DNA from: Nocardioides bizhenqiangii
GTDB taxonomy: Bacteria > Actinomycetota > Actinomycetes > Propionibacteriales > Nocardioidaceae
Direction: 5' to 3'
Length of the DNA stretch: 64,000 bases
NCBI RefSeq assembly: GCF_034661235.1
Contig: NZ_CP141059.1
Span: forward strand, 62,001 to 126,000
Shown: in pieces, positions 36,253 through 44,958 of the stretch
How the letters are laid out: each line of letters begins with the position of its first letter
How positions within the stretch are numbered: position 1 is the stretch's first letter
Program-made: the position numbers and the translations under genes
The notes under the pieces: model-generated
Databases searched by the model: none
What the model was told of the DNA's origin: nothing
The model's input: only the letters and a program-made list of their open reading frames with translations

Positions 36253-38253
36253 ATGACCATTCAAAGACTTCTGGTCGCCAACCGTGGCGAGATCGCCCGG
36301 CGGGTCTTCCGCACCTGTCGTGACCTCGGCATCGAGACCGTCGCCGTCCACTCCGACGCCGACGCGGGTATGCCGTTCGTGGCCGACGCCGATGCCGCCG
36401 TACGGCTGCCGGGGAACGCTCCGGCCGAGACCTACCTCCGCGGGGACCTGGTGATCGAGGCCGCGCGGAAGGCCGGTGCCGACGCGATCCACCCGGGCTA
36501 CGGGTTCCTGTCCGAGAACGCCGCGTTCGCACAACAGGTGCTCGACGCCGGACTGACGTGGGTCGGCCCCACGCCCGACTCCATCGAGCGGATGGGCTCC
36601 AAGATCGAGTCCAAGAAGCTGATGGAGGCCGCCGGGGTACCGGTGCTCGGCGAGCTCACCCCTGAGACGGCCACCGCCGAGGACCTCCCGGTCCTGGTGA
36701 AGGCGTCGGCGGGGGGCGGCGGCCGCGGCATGCGGATCGTCCGCGAGCTCGACCAGCTGCGCGGCGAGATCGAGGCCGCGCAGTCGGAGGCGGCGTCCTC
36801 GTTCGGCGACGGCACCGTCTTCGTCGAGCCCTACATCCAGTCCGGTCGGCACATCGAGGTCCAGGTGCTCGGCACGGCCGACGGCGCCGTCGTCCTCGGT
36901 GAGCGGGACTGCTCGGTGCAGCGGCGTCACCAGAAGGTGATCGAGGAGGCGCCGGCCCCCGCGCTGCCGGACGCGACCCGCAAGGCGCTGCACGAGGCGG
37001 CGAAGGCCGCCGCGGAGGCGATCGACTACCGCGGCGCCGGGACCGTCGAGTTCCTCTACGACGTCTCCAAGGACCGCTTCTACTTCCTGGAGATGAACAC
37101 GCGCCTCCAGGTCGAGCACCCGGTCACCGAGGCGGTCTACGGCGTCGACCTGGTCGCCCTCCAGATCGCCGTGGCGGAGGGAGCACCGCTGCTCGAGGAC
37201 GTGCCGTCGGTTCCGCAGGGTCACGCGATCGAGGTCCGGCTCTACGCCGAGGACCCGGTCGCCGGCTACCAGCCGCAGTCGGGCACCATCACCCGGTTCG
37301 AGGTGCCGGGTGTGGTCAGCGAGTTCCGGACCACGGGCTACGGCATCCGGCTCGACTCGGGCGTCGGGTCCGGCGACGAGATCGGCACCTTCTACGACGC
37401 GATGATCGCCAAGGTCATCGTCTGGGCGCCGTCGCGGGACCGGGCGCTCCGGCAGCTCGCCGGCGCGCTGGCGCGCGCCGAGATCCACGGGCTGCGCACC
37501 AACCGCGACCTCCTCGTCAACCTGCTGCGTGACCCCGTGGTCGTCGACGCGACCATGGACACGACGTGGCTCGACGGCGCGGACCTGGCCCTGCTCGGCG
37601 CCGCCCCCGGCGGCGAGCAGACGGTGCCGCTGTCGGGCTTCGCCGCCGCGATCGCCCTGGCCGAGCGGGCCCGGCGGGGCGCCCGGGTGCAGAGCCGGAT
37701 CCCGGCCGGCTTCCGCAACGTCGTCGCGCAGCCGCAGGAGACCGTGTTCCTGCTGGGTGACGGCGGTGGCGAGCTCCCCGTGCGTTGGTACGGCGGCCGC
37801 ACCTTCTCGTCCGCCGACCTCGACGACGTGGTCGTCGTCTCGGCCGGTCCGGACCAGGTCGTCCTCGAGACGGGCGGCGTCCGCCGTACCTTCGCGGTGC
37901 GGGTCGCCGGGGACCAGGTCGACGTCGAGTCGCCGCTCGGCCACGTCCCACTCCGGCGCAAGCCGCGGTTCGTCGACCCCGCGACCGCGGTGGCCGCCGG
38001 CTCGCTGCTCGCGCCCATGCCCGGCAGCGTGATCGCGGTCCACGCCCAGGTCGGCGACGCGGTCGCCGAGGGCGCACCCATCCTCGTGATGGAGGCCATG
38101 AAGATGCAGCACACCATCGCCGCGCCGTACTCCGGCACGGTCACCGAGCTCGCCGCCACCACCGGCCAGCAGGTCGAGGCGGGCACCGTGCTCGCCGTCG
38201 TCACCCCTGATCCCGACAACGCGGAGAACCCCGACGCAGAGGAAGACAACTGA
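36253..38253 (+). CDS. Acyl-CoA carboxylase alpha subunit (biotin carboxylase + BCCP)
   Basis: 666 aa. The biotin carboxylase N-domain is RLLVANRGEIARRVFRTCRD. The ATP-grasp has VKASAGGGGRGMRIV, SGRHIEVQVLG and VQRRHQKVIEEAPAP, and the active-site block EMNTRLQVEHPVTE follows. A linker domain (about 450-580) precedes the biotinyl domain with K617 in VMEAMKMQH. It carboxylates its own biotin with ATP and bicarbonate and hands CO2 to the beta subunit. ATG 36253 is chosen because the conserved N-terminus follows directly; the frame is open far upstream inside the beta gene. The stop and the next ATG overlap (TGATG). Confidence 0.95.
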   Translation: MTIQRLLVANRGEIARRVFRTCRDLGIETVAVHSDADAGMPFVADADAAVRLPGNAPAETYLRGDLVIEAARKAGADAIHPGYGFLSENAAFAQQVLDAGLTWVGPTPDSIERMGSKIESKKLMEAAGVPVLGELTPETATAEDLPVLVKASAGGGGRGMRIVRELDQLRGEIEAAQSEAASSFGDGTVFVEPYIQSGRHIEVQVLGTADGAVVLGERDCSVQRRHQKVIEEAPAPALPDATRKALHEAAKAAAEAIDYRGAGTVEFLYDVSKDRFYFLEMNTRLQVEHPVTEAVYGVDLVALQIAVAEGAPLLEDVPSVPQGHAIEVRLYAEDPVAGYQPQSGTITRFEVPGVVSEFRTTGYGIRLDSGVGSGDEIGTFYDAMIAKVIVWAPSRDRALRQLAGALARAEIHGLRTNRDLLVNLLRDPVVVDATMDTTWLDGADLALLGAAPGGEQTVPLSGFAAAIALAERARRGARVQSRIPAGFRNVVAQPQETVFLLGDGGGELPVRWYGGRTFSSADLDDVVVVSAGPDQVVLETGGVRRTFAVRVAGDQVDVESPLGHVPLRRKPRFVDPATAVAAGSLLAPMPGSVIAVHAQVGDAVAEGAPILVMEAMKMQHTIAAPYSGTVTELAATTGQQVEAGTVLAVVTPDPDNAENPDAEEDN

Positions 38254-39419
38254 TGACGATCAACTTCACCGAGCCCGAGGAGCGGGTGGCGCTGCGCGAG
38301 GCGGTCAAGAAGCTCGCCAGCAAGTACGGCCGCGAGTACATCGAGCGGCAGGCGCGCGAGGGCGGCAAGACCACCGACCTCTGGCTGGAGATGGGCGCCA
38401 ACGGCTTCCTGGGCGTCAACATCCCCGAGGAGTACGGCGGCGGGGGCGGCGGCATGGCCGACCTGGCCGCGGTCCTCGAGGAAGCCGCCGCCGCCGGTGC
38501 GCCGCTGCTGATGATGGTCGTGTCGCCGGCCATCTGCGGGTCGATCATCAGCCGGTGCGGCACCGACGAGCAGAAGCAGAGGTGGCTGCCCGGCATCGCC
38601 GACGGCACCCTGCTGATGGCCTTCGGGATCACCGAGGCCGACGCCGGCTCCAACGCGCACAACATCACCACCACCGCGACCCGTGACGGCGACCAGTGGG
38701 TGCTCAACGGCCAGAAGACGTTCATCTCGGGTGTCGACGAGGCCCAGTCGGTGCTGATCGTGGCGCGCACCGAGGACGCCAAGACCGGCAAGCTCAAGCC
38801 GGCGCTGTTCGTCGTACCGACCGATGCCGAAGGCTTCACCAAGCAGCCGATCGAGATGGCGTGGTCGGCGCCGGAGAAGCAGTTCACCCTGTTCCTCGAC
38901 GACGTCCGGCTGCCCGCCGACGCGCTGGTGGGCGACGAGGACGGCGGCCTCTGGCAGCTGTTCGCCGGCCTCAACCCCGAGCGGATCATGGGCGGGGCCC
39001 TGTCGTGCGGCATGGCGCGCTACGTGCTCGACGTCACCGTCGACTACGCCAAGACCCGCAGCGTCTGGAAGGACACCCCCATCGGCGCCCACCAGGGCAT
39101 CCAGCACCCGCTCGCCAAGGTCAAGATCGAGCTCGAGCAGGCCCGGATGCTGTGGCAGAAGGCCGCCGCGCTCTACGACGCGGGCGACGACTTCACCGCG
39201 GGCGAGTACGCCAACATGGCGAAGTACGCCGGCGGCGAGGTCTCCTGCAACGCCGCCGACGTCGCGGTCCACACCCACGGCGGCAACGGCCTCACCGTCG
39301 AGTACGGCCTCGCCAACATGCTGGTCGCCTCCCGGCTCGGCCGGATCGCCCCTGTCAGCCGGGAGATGATCCTCAACTTCGTCGCCATGCACACGCTGGG
39401 GTTGCCCAAGAGCTACTGA
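38253..39419 (+). CDS. Acyl-CoA dehydrogenase, second copy
   Basis: 388 aa. GITEADAGSNAHNITTTATR, NGQKTFISGVDEAQSVLIVA and VHTHGGNGLTVEYGLANML are the ACAD blocks. The catalytic Glu position is kept (E371 in PVSREMIL), although the usual GGTSE is replaced by APVSRE. It shares the operon with a more typical acyl-CoA dehydrogenase. The two probably work on different chain lengths or branching, for example before and after the carboxylation step. It is the last gene of the overlapped operon; a hairpin lies about 95 bases after the stop. Confidence 0.92.
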   Translation: MTINFTEPEERVALREAVKKLASKYGREYIERQAREGGKTTDLWLEMGANGFLGVNIPEEYGGGGGGMADLAAVLEEAAAAGAPLLMMVVSPAICGSIISRCGTDEQKQRWLPGIADGTLLMAFGITEADAGSNAHNITTTATRDGDQWVLNGQKTFISGVDEAQSVLIVARTEDAKTGKLKPALFVVPTDAEGFTKQPIEMAWSAPEKQFTLFLDDVRLPADALVGDEDGGLWQLFAGLNPERIMGGALSCGMARYVLDVTVDYAKTRSVWKDTPIGAHQGIQHPLAKVKIELEQARMLWQKAAALYDAGDDFTAGEYANMAKYAGGEVSCNAADVAVHTHGGNGLTVEYGLANMLVASRLGRIAPVSREMILNFVAMHTLGLPKSY

Positions 39420-39514
39420 TGTCGGCGTCCTCGATGGTCGAGGAGGGCCGTCACGGGATCCACGCCGGCTGGGAGTCGACGGCGGAAATCTTGTCGACGC
39501 CGTCGGGATTCGTT

Positions 39515-39539
39515 GTCGCACCGACGGCGGTGGTGCGAC
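39515..39539. terminator. Possible terminator/attenuator hairpin after the catabolic operon
   Basis: GTCGCACC (39515-39522) and GGTGCGAC (39532-39539) pair perfectly around a nine-base loop. It lies 95 bases downstream of the last dehydrogenase stop and 8 bases upstream of the LuxR-type regulator start. It could end the operon, or sit in the promoter or leader of the regulator gene. Confidence 0.4.
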
Positions 39540-39547
39540 GATAGGTC

Positions 39548-41782
39548 GTGTTGCCGCAGCCGCCGACGAGCTTCGTCGGCCGGGAGCGTGAACTGGCCGA
39601 GGCGCAGAGCCTGCTGGCCGGTTCCCGGCTGCTCACGCTGACTGGCCCTGGCGGGGCAGGCAAGACCCGGCTCGCGATTGAGTTGGCGCGCAGGTCGGCA
39701 GCCGATTTCTCGGGCGGCACGAGTTTCGTGCGGCTCGCTGCCGTCCGAGACCCTGCACTGGTGCCAGTCGAGGTCGCAGGTTCGCTCGGCCTGCAGGACT
39801 CCCGCGGCACGGCGCTGCTGGATCACCTGTCGGCGAACCTGTCCGGGCGCGAGTTGCTGCTCGTCCTCGACAACATGGAGCAGGTCTTGGAGGCAGGCGG
39901 TTTCGTGGCCGACCTGCTCGCCGCCACGGACGCGGTACGCATTGTCGTGACGAGCCGCGCGCCGCTACACGTTGCGTGGGAGCAGGAGCTGCCCGTCCCG
40001 CCGTTGTCGGAGGCCGTGCAGCTCTTCGCGGCACGGGCGGCTGCCTCGGTTCCCGGCTTCTCCCTCACTGCCGGGCACGCGGCCACGGTCGGGAAGATCG
40101 CCGAGCGGCTTGACGGTCTGCCGCTCGCGATCGAGCTTGCAGCCGCGCGCGTCAGGGTGCTGCCTCCGGAGGCGATTCTCGAACGGCTTCATGACTCACT
40201 GGCGTTCTTGGTGAGCAACAGCCGTGACGTCCGCGGCCGGCAGCGAACGCTGCGCGCCACCATCGCGTGGAGTCATGAGCTGTTGAGTGAGCCGGCACGG
40301 CGGCTGTTCTTGGTCTGTTCGGTGTTTCGGGGCGGTATCGATCTCACCGCCCTCGAGGAGGTGTGCTCCGCGTCCGGAGCCGGCAGCTCGCTCCTCGACC
40401 CGGTGACGGAGCTCGTCGACCACAGTCTGCTTCGCCGCGCCGACCGTGGGAAGGCGCCGAGGTTCGCGATGCTTGAGACAGTCCGGGAGTTCGCGGCCGA
40501 GTTGCTCGCAGACGGTCAAGAGGAACTGGTCACCCGCGGTGCGCACGCCCAGGTGTTCTGGCGATTGGTCGAGCACCTGCCGCGGCCGCCAGCCGCTCCG
40601 AACCGTGCTGGGCTCGACCTGCTTGAGCTCGAGCACGACAACATCCGGGCGGCCCTCGACCACCTTTCCGCGACGGACCCCGGCACCGCACTGCGGATGG
40701 CGAACCGGCTCTCGGGCTTCTGGTCGATCCGGGGCTACTTCTCCGAGGGACGCCGGCGTCTGGCTGCACTGCGTGACCTCGTGCCAGACCTCGACCACGA
40801 GTGGCTCGACGCGCTCACGTGCGAAGCCTGGCTGGCCACCGACCAGGGTGACAGGACGGCCGCGCTTCCGTTGCTCGAGCGCGCCGTCGAGCGCGCCAGA
40901 GCGGCCGGCGACCAGGCGCGCGAGGCTGAGGCCCTGCTGTGCCGCGGCCGCATCCGGGGGATCACCGGCGACCCGGCGGGCTTCGGCGATGACATCGAGC
41001 GGTCGCTCGCGCTCCGCGAGGCGTCCGGTGACCCCGCAGGTTTGGCTGGCGCGCTCTGGTTGGCCGGAGCCGCTGCGCACTATCAAGGCGACGGGTTGCT
41101 GGCCATGCAGCGACTGGAACGCAGCGTGGCTCTGAGTGCAGAAGTCGGCCTGTCGGTGATCCGGGCACGTGCCCTGCAGTTGCTTGGCGTCGTACGGCTC
41201 GACAATGACGACATCAGCGGCGCCAAGGTGGCGCTCGCGGAGGCCCTCCCGGAGGTCCTCGATCTAGGCGATCGCTTCGCCGTGCCGATCGGTCTGAGCG
41301 GGCTCGCCGGGCTCGCGGCTCGGCACGGGCGGCCTCGGTCGGCGCTTCGGCTGTCCGGTGCCGCCGCGGCCTACGAGCAGGTGAACCAGACCAACAGACC
41401 GCAGTTCATGCGATCCACGTTGGACCGCTGGCTCGCCCCCGTGGTCGCCCAGGTCGGCCCAGCGGCGGGGCGGCTGCAGGACGAGGGACGCGAGATGCCG
41501 CTCGACGAGGCCATCGCCGCCGGCCTCGATCCGCGGCCCGAGGACCCGTGGCATGTGGGCACGTCACCGGGGCTCACGGATCGGGAGCGCGAGATCGCCG
41601 TGCTGGTGGCCCGGGGCATGGCGAACCGCGAGATCGCCGAGCAGTTGGTCTTGTCGGTCCGCACCGTGGAAACACACGTAGGCCGGGTGCTCACCAAGCT
41701 CGGCCTCAGAACCAGGGGTCAGCTCACCGCCTGGGCCCACCAGGAGGGGCTGATGGCCGACGTACGTGGCGACGTTACGTAG
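39548..41782 (+). CDS. Large LuxR-type STAND ATPase regulator (LAL-like)
   Basis: 744 aa. The N-terminal STAND ATPase has Walker A GPGGAGKT (residues 33-40), Walker B-like LLLVLDNMEQV and the GLPLAIELAAARVRVLPPE block. A central helical TPR-like region (about 330-640) follows. The C-terminal LuxR/GerE helix-turn-helix is LTDREREIAVLVARGMANRE, then IAEQLVLSVRTVETHV. Such proteins are ATP-dependent activators switched by a ligand. The start GTG 39548 immediately follows GATAGGTC. It precedes an aromatic-ring FAD monooxygenase gene on the same strand (44-bp gap), its most likely target. Confidence 0.88.
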   Translation: MLPQPPTSFVGRERELAEAQSLLAGSRLLTLTGPGGAGKTRLAIELARRSAADFSGGTSFVRLAAVRDPALVPVEVAGSLGLQDSRGTALLDHLSANLSGRELLLVLDNMEQVLEAGGFVADLLAATDAVRIVVTSRAPLHVAWEQELPVPPLSEAVQLFAARAAASVPGFSLTAGHAATVGKIAERLDGLPLAIELAAARVRVLPPEAILERLHDSLAFLVSNSRDVRGRQRTLRATIAWSHELLSEPARRLFLVCSVFRGGIDLTALEEVCSASGAGSSLLDPVTELVDHSLLRRADRGKAPRFAMLETVREFAAELLADGQEELVTRGAHAQVFWRLVEHLPRPPAAPNRAGLDLLELEHDNIRAALDHLSATDPGTALRMANRLSGFWSIRGYFSEGRRRLAALRDLVPDLDHEWLDALTCEAWLATDQGDRTAALPLLERAVERARAAGDQAREAEALLCRGRIRGITGDPAGFGDDIERSLALREASGDPAGLAGALWLAGAAAHYQGDGLLAMQRLERSVALSAEVGLSVIRARALQLLGVVRLDNDDISGAKVALAEALPEVLDLGDRFAVPIGLSGLAGLAARHGRPRSALRLSGAAAAYEQVNQTNRPQFMRSTLDRWLAPVVAQVGPAAGRLQDEGREMPLDEAIAAGLDPRPEDPWHVGTSPGLTDREREIAVLVARGMANREIAEQLVLSVRTVETHVGRVLTKLGLRTRGQLTAWAHQEGLMADVRGDVT

Positions 41783-41826
41783 TTCCACTGACTCCAGGGA
41801 CGTCGCGCCAGCCGCACCCTAGGCAC

Positions 41827-43260
41827 ATGAGCACCCCAGACTGCGACGTACTCGTCGTCGGCGCCGGGCCGACCGGCCTGACCCTCGCCATCCAGCTCCT
41901 CTCACGCGGTGTGCGCACACGCCTCATCGATCAGGACCCCGGGCTGCCGAAGCTCAGCCGTGCGATCGGCATCCAGCCGCGCACCATGGAGACCTTCGAC
42001 ATGATGGGCTTGGCCGACCGACTGCTGGAGATCGGCCATCGGGGCCTGCGGACCAGCGTGTACGTGGGCGGCCGACGCCGGGCTGGCATCGACCTGACCT
42101 ACGCCGACTCCGAGTACGCGTTCATCCTGCACCTCCCCCAGAACCGGACCGAGGAGGTGCTGCGGTCGCGGCTCGACGAGCTTGGTGGGAAGGTCGAGTC
42201 GGGGATCGAGCTCCTCGGCTTCATCCAGGACGCGGACGCGGTCACCGCAACGCTGAGTGATGCAGAGGGTCGCGAGGTGCAGGTCACCGCATCGTTCCTC
42301 GTCGGCTGCGACGGATCACACAGCAAGGTGCGCCGCGTGCTGGACGTGCCGTTCGAGGGACAGCCCTATCCCTTCGACTGGCTGCTCGCAGACACCGAGC
42401 TCGACGGCGTCGGGAGAAACGACGAAGTGCACGTCTACTGGGGTCCGGGCGGGCAGCCGCTCGGACTGATCCCGATCGACGGCCGCCTCTGGCGAGTGTC
42501 GGCCCCGATGCCGGCCGACCGCGGTGGTGCAGCGCCCACGCTGGAGGAGATCCAAGGACTCGTTGACGCGCGCGGGCCGGGCGGGATCGCCGTCCATGAC
42601 CCCGAAACGCTCACCTGCTTCCGCTGCCAGATCCGGTCCACCGACACGTACCGACGCGACCGGGTCTTCCTGGCCGGAGACGCCGTCCACATCCACGCCC
42701 CCACTGGCGCGCAGGGCATGAACCTCGGGATCAACGACACCGCCAATTTGGGCTGGAAGCTGGCGTACGTGGTCGCAGGCCGGGCGCCGGACACGCTCCT
42801 CGACACCTACGCCGCCGAGCGCCGACCCGCGGCACAGCAGGTGATGGCCTTCACCGACACCATGGTGCGCTTCGTCCTCGAGACCTCTCCTCTCAAGCGG
42901 ACCCTGAGGAGGGCGATGATGCCCTTGCTGCGGACGCCGCGAATGAAGCGGCGCCTCGCGAACCGCATGGCGCAGCTGGCGATCGCCTACCCGGACAGCC
43001 CGATCTCGCAGCCCGGGCGGGTGCGCGGCCTGCCGACGCCGGGCGCGAGGATGCCCAACATCCGCCTGCACGACGGCCGCACGATGAACGAGGCGCTCCG
43101 GGACGGCGAGCACGTGCTCGCTGGCCCGGAGGACGGCCTGCCAGGTCGGGTGGTGGTCCGACCTGACGGTTATGTCGCGGCCATCGGGCGCGACGGTCAC
43201 CGCTCGGCGATCGACGATTACCTGCAGACTGCGCGGGCCCTCGCGCACAGCGGCAGATAG
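41827..43260 (+). CDS. FAD-dependent aromatic-ring monooxygenase (PHBH/TetX class)
   Basis: 477 aa of the class A flavoprotein hydroxylases. GxGxxG is seen in VLVVGAGPTGLTLAIQLL, the DG motif in LVGCDGSHSKVRRVLD, and the GD motif in VFLAGDAVHIHAPTGAQGMN. The thioredoxin-like C-terminal extension of phenol hydroxylases is short here. It hydroxylates a phenolic, polyketide or antibiotic substrate using NAD(P)H and O2. ATG 41827 is selected because the Rossmann motif then begins at residue ~8; the longer frame runs inside the upstream gene. It may be controlled by the LuxR-type regulator encoded just upstream. Confidence 0.9.
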   Translation: MSTPDCDVLVVGAGPTGLTLAIQLLSRGVRTRLIDQDPGLPKLSRAIGIQPRTMETFDMMGLADRLLEIGHRGLRTSVYVGGRRRAGIDLTYADSEYAFILHLPQNRTEEVLRSRLDELGGKVESGIELLGFIQDADAVTATLSDAEGREVQVTASFLVGCDGSHSKVRRVLDVPFEGQPYPFDWLLADTELDGVGRNDEVHVYWGPGGQPLGLIPIDGRLWRVSAPMPADRGGAAPTLEEIQGLVDARGPGGIAVHDPETLTCFRCQIRSTDTYRRDRVFLAGDAVHIHAPTGAQGMNLGINDTANLGWKLAYVVAGRAPDTLLDTYAAERRPAAQQVMAFTDTMVRFVLETSPLKRTLRRAMMPLLRTPRMKRRLANRMAQLAIAYPDSPISQPGRVRGLPTPGARMPNIRLHDGRTMNEALRDGEHVLAGPEDGLPGRVVVRPDGYVAAIGRDGHRSAIDDYLQTARALAHSGR

Positions 43261-43299
43261 TGGCCACCCTTTCCACAGGAATCATTTCGGCTACCAGTG

Positions 43300-43536
43300 T
43301 CAGTGGTCCTCGCCCCAGTTGGCGATGACCACGGCGATCGGTGGGAGCACAGCAGCGACGACCGACATCACCACGGCTGCCGTCGTGGACCACAACCGGA
43401 CCACGTTCCAGGCCAGCAGAATCAGCACCAGGCACACGCCCATCAGCGCGAAGTACCACCGCTGACGCCGGCGCAGCCGCTCGCTCTGCGGCCAGCGCAC
43501 CCCGCTGGCTGTGACGCGATGGTGGCGTCGTCTCAC
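43300..43536 (-). CDS. DUF3099 small membrane protein
   Basis: About 78 aa from GTG 43536. A basic N-terminus (RRRHHRVTASGVRWPQSERL) leads into RRRQRWYFALMGVCLVLILL, the first membrane helix, then AWNVVRLWSTTAAVVMSVVA and LPPIAVVIANW, the second. This is the DUF3099 pattern known from actinobacteria; no function is established. The start is uncertain: the frame stays open upstream through the ArsR gene on the other strand, and GGTGGAG lies only two bases before this GTG. Confidence 0.7.
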   Translation of the reverse strand: MRRRHHRVTASGVRWPQSERLRRRQRWYFALMGVCLVLILLAWNVVRLWSTTAAVVMSVVAAVLPPIAVVIANWGEDH

Positions 43537-43582
43537 TGCTCCACCATTCCACGTGGCTGCCGTGACCAGGGAGTCCGCGTGC

Positions 43583-43619
43583 GTACCCTTGCTGTTACGT
43601 AACACATAGGGTACATTCA
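43583..43619 (+). promoter_or_regulatory. Leaderless promoter with palindromic ArsR operator
   Basis: TGTTACGTAACA (43593-43604) is a perfect 12-bp palindrome. GTACCC (43583-43588) and GGGTAC (43609-43614) form an outer inverted pair. A TAGGGT -10 box (43607-43612) is followed by seven bases and the GTG at 43620, so the transcript is probably leaderless. The palindrome lies between the -35 region and the -10, an ideal site for ArsR autorepression. Confidence 0.65.
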
Positions 43620-43943
43620 GTGCCGATGGACACCGTGTTGCAAGCGCTGGCGGACCCGAGTCGACGGGCCCTGCTCGAGATCCTTCGCGACCATCCGGCC
43701 TCGGCCGGCGAGTTGGCGGAGGCGTTGCCGATCGCTCGTCCCGGGGTCTCCCGGCACCTACGGGTGATGCGCGACGCGGGTCTGGTCGAGGTGCGGCGGG
43801 ACGCCCAGCGGCGGATCTACAGCTTGCGACCGGAGGGGTTCGTGGAGGTTGACGAGTGGCTCGCCTCCTACCGGGCGCTGTGGAGCAACCGGCTTGATGC
43901 CCTGCACACCGAGATCGCACGAGGAAAGAGGACCAAACGATGA
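43620..43943 (+). CDS. ArsR-family regulator (SdpR-like, metal-independent type)
   Basis: 107 aa winged-helix protein: LQALADPSRRALLEILRDHP, ASAGELAEALPIARPGVSRH and LVEVRRDAQRRIYSL. No ELCVGDL-type metal-binding Cys motif is present, so it belongs to the group paired with SRPBCC proteins that does not sense metal. GTG 43620 is placed where transcription should begin; an ATG two codons later (43626) is the alternative. It overlaps the SRPBCC gene by ATGA and is probably autoregulated through the palindrome just upstream. Confidence 0.92.
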   Translation: MPMDTVLQALADPSRRALLEILRDHPASAGELAEALPIARPGVSRHLRVMRDAGLVEVRRDAQRRIYSLRPEGFVEVDEWLASYRALWSNRLDALHTEIARGKRTKR

Positions 43944-44434
43944 CGACGACCGAGACCATCGGCACGATGCGGGCACTAGACGCCGAGCGCGGTGCCATCC
44001 GGGTGGAAGAACTCTATGACACCGACATCGACGACCTCTGGGAGGCGTGCACGGATCCGGAACGGCTGGCCCGGTGGATCGCAGAGGTGTCTGGCGACCT
44101 CCGTGTCGGCGGTTTGATCCATGCCACCTTCACCAGCTCGTGGACGGGGCCCGCGCGCATCGAGGTGTGCGAGGCTCCGCGTCACCTGCTGCTCACCACG
44201 GAGCCCGGGACGCAGGACGAGGCGCAGATCGAGGCGTGGCTCAGCGACGCTGGCGCACGGACCCGCCTCGTGGTCGAGGAGCGCGGTCTGCCCCTGTACC
44301 ACCTTCCCTTCCACGCAGCCGGCTGGCAGGCCCACCTGGAGGACCTGGCTCGATCGATCAAGGACGAGCCGTCGGCTTGGCGCGAACGCTGGACCGAGCT
44401 CACACCGGTCTACCAGGCTCAGCGGGTCGGCTGA
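43940..44434 (+). CDS. SRPBCC / AHSA1-like domain protein
   Basis: 164 aa with the AHSA1-type START-like fold (IRVEELYDTDIDDLWEACTD, then PERLARWIAEVSGDLRVGG, WTGPARIEVCEAPRHLLLTT and HAAGWQAHLEDLARSI). The ArsR-SRPBCC pair is a widespread bacterial module. The SRPBCC partner may bind a small hydrophobic ligand for detoxification or signalling. ATG overlaps the ArsR stop (ATGA), and the stop overlaps the ATG of the VOC gene (TGATG), so all three are translationally coupled. Confidence 0.9.
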   Translation: MTTTETIGTMRALDAERGAIRVEELYDTDIDDLWEACTDPERLARWIAEVSGDLRVGGLIHATFTSSWTGPARIEVCEAPRHLLLTTEPGTQDEAQIEAWLSDAGARTRLVVEERGLPLYHLPFHAAGWQAHLEDLARSIKDEPSAWRERWTELTPVYQAQRVG

Positions 44435-44835
44435 TGTCGGACGAGATCAGCCTCGCTGCGACTACTGTCAACGCCCCCGACGCTCTGGCGTTGGCGGGGT
44501 TCTACGCCGAGATCACCCGCGGAGTCGCGAAAGGCAGCGCTCACTGGGCGGTCGTCCACGGCCCGAACGGCTCATTGGGGTTTCAGCAGGTCGACGACTT
44601 CCGCCCCCCGGTGTGGCCCCAAGGCGACCCACCCATGCAGATGCACCTCGAGTTCTTCGTTGACGACCTCGACGCCACGCAGGCACGCGTCCTCGCGGCA
44701 GGCGCCAGGCCCTTCGACTTCCAGCCGAACTCCGATCACTGCCTCGTCTACGCCGACCCGGTCGGACACCCCTTCTGCCTATCCACCTGGAAAGCCCCGG
44801 TCCTCGCCGACGACATCTCCACGACGGACGGATGA
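44434..44835 (+). CDS. VOC-superfamily (glyoxalase/bleomycin-resistance-like) protein
   Basis: 133 aa with a glyoxalase-type fold. VNAPDALALAGFYAEITRG, PPMQMHLEFFVDDLDATQAR and DHCLVYADPVGHPFCLSTW are the paired beta-alpha-beta blocks. His in MQMHLEF and the HPFCL segment near the end are at the usual metal-ligand places. It may detoxify or bind a small molecule together with the SRPBCC protein. ATG 44434 is inferred from the TGATG coupling; the open frame upstream is inside the SRPBCC gene. Confidence 0.88.
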   Translation: MSDEISLAATTVNAPDALALAGFYAEITRGVAKGSAHWAVVHGPNGSLGFQQVDDFRPPVWPQGDPPMQMHLEFFVDDLDATQARVLAAGARPFDFQPNSDHCLVYADPVGHPFCLSTWKAPVLADDISTTDG

Positions 44836-44958
44836 GACAGCCACAGCCGACACGCGGAAGGACGCAGGGGGCGGACCGATCTCGCCCACCGCAACGCTCC
44901 GCTGACGCAGAGCCATATCAGTCGGACGTGCACCGGCCATTCGCGTGACCCTTGGCGC

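Noticed and set aside
43537..43998. Upstream extension of the DUF3099 frame to 232 codons
   Set aside because: It runs antisense through the ArsR gene and its promoter and matches no protein.
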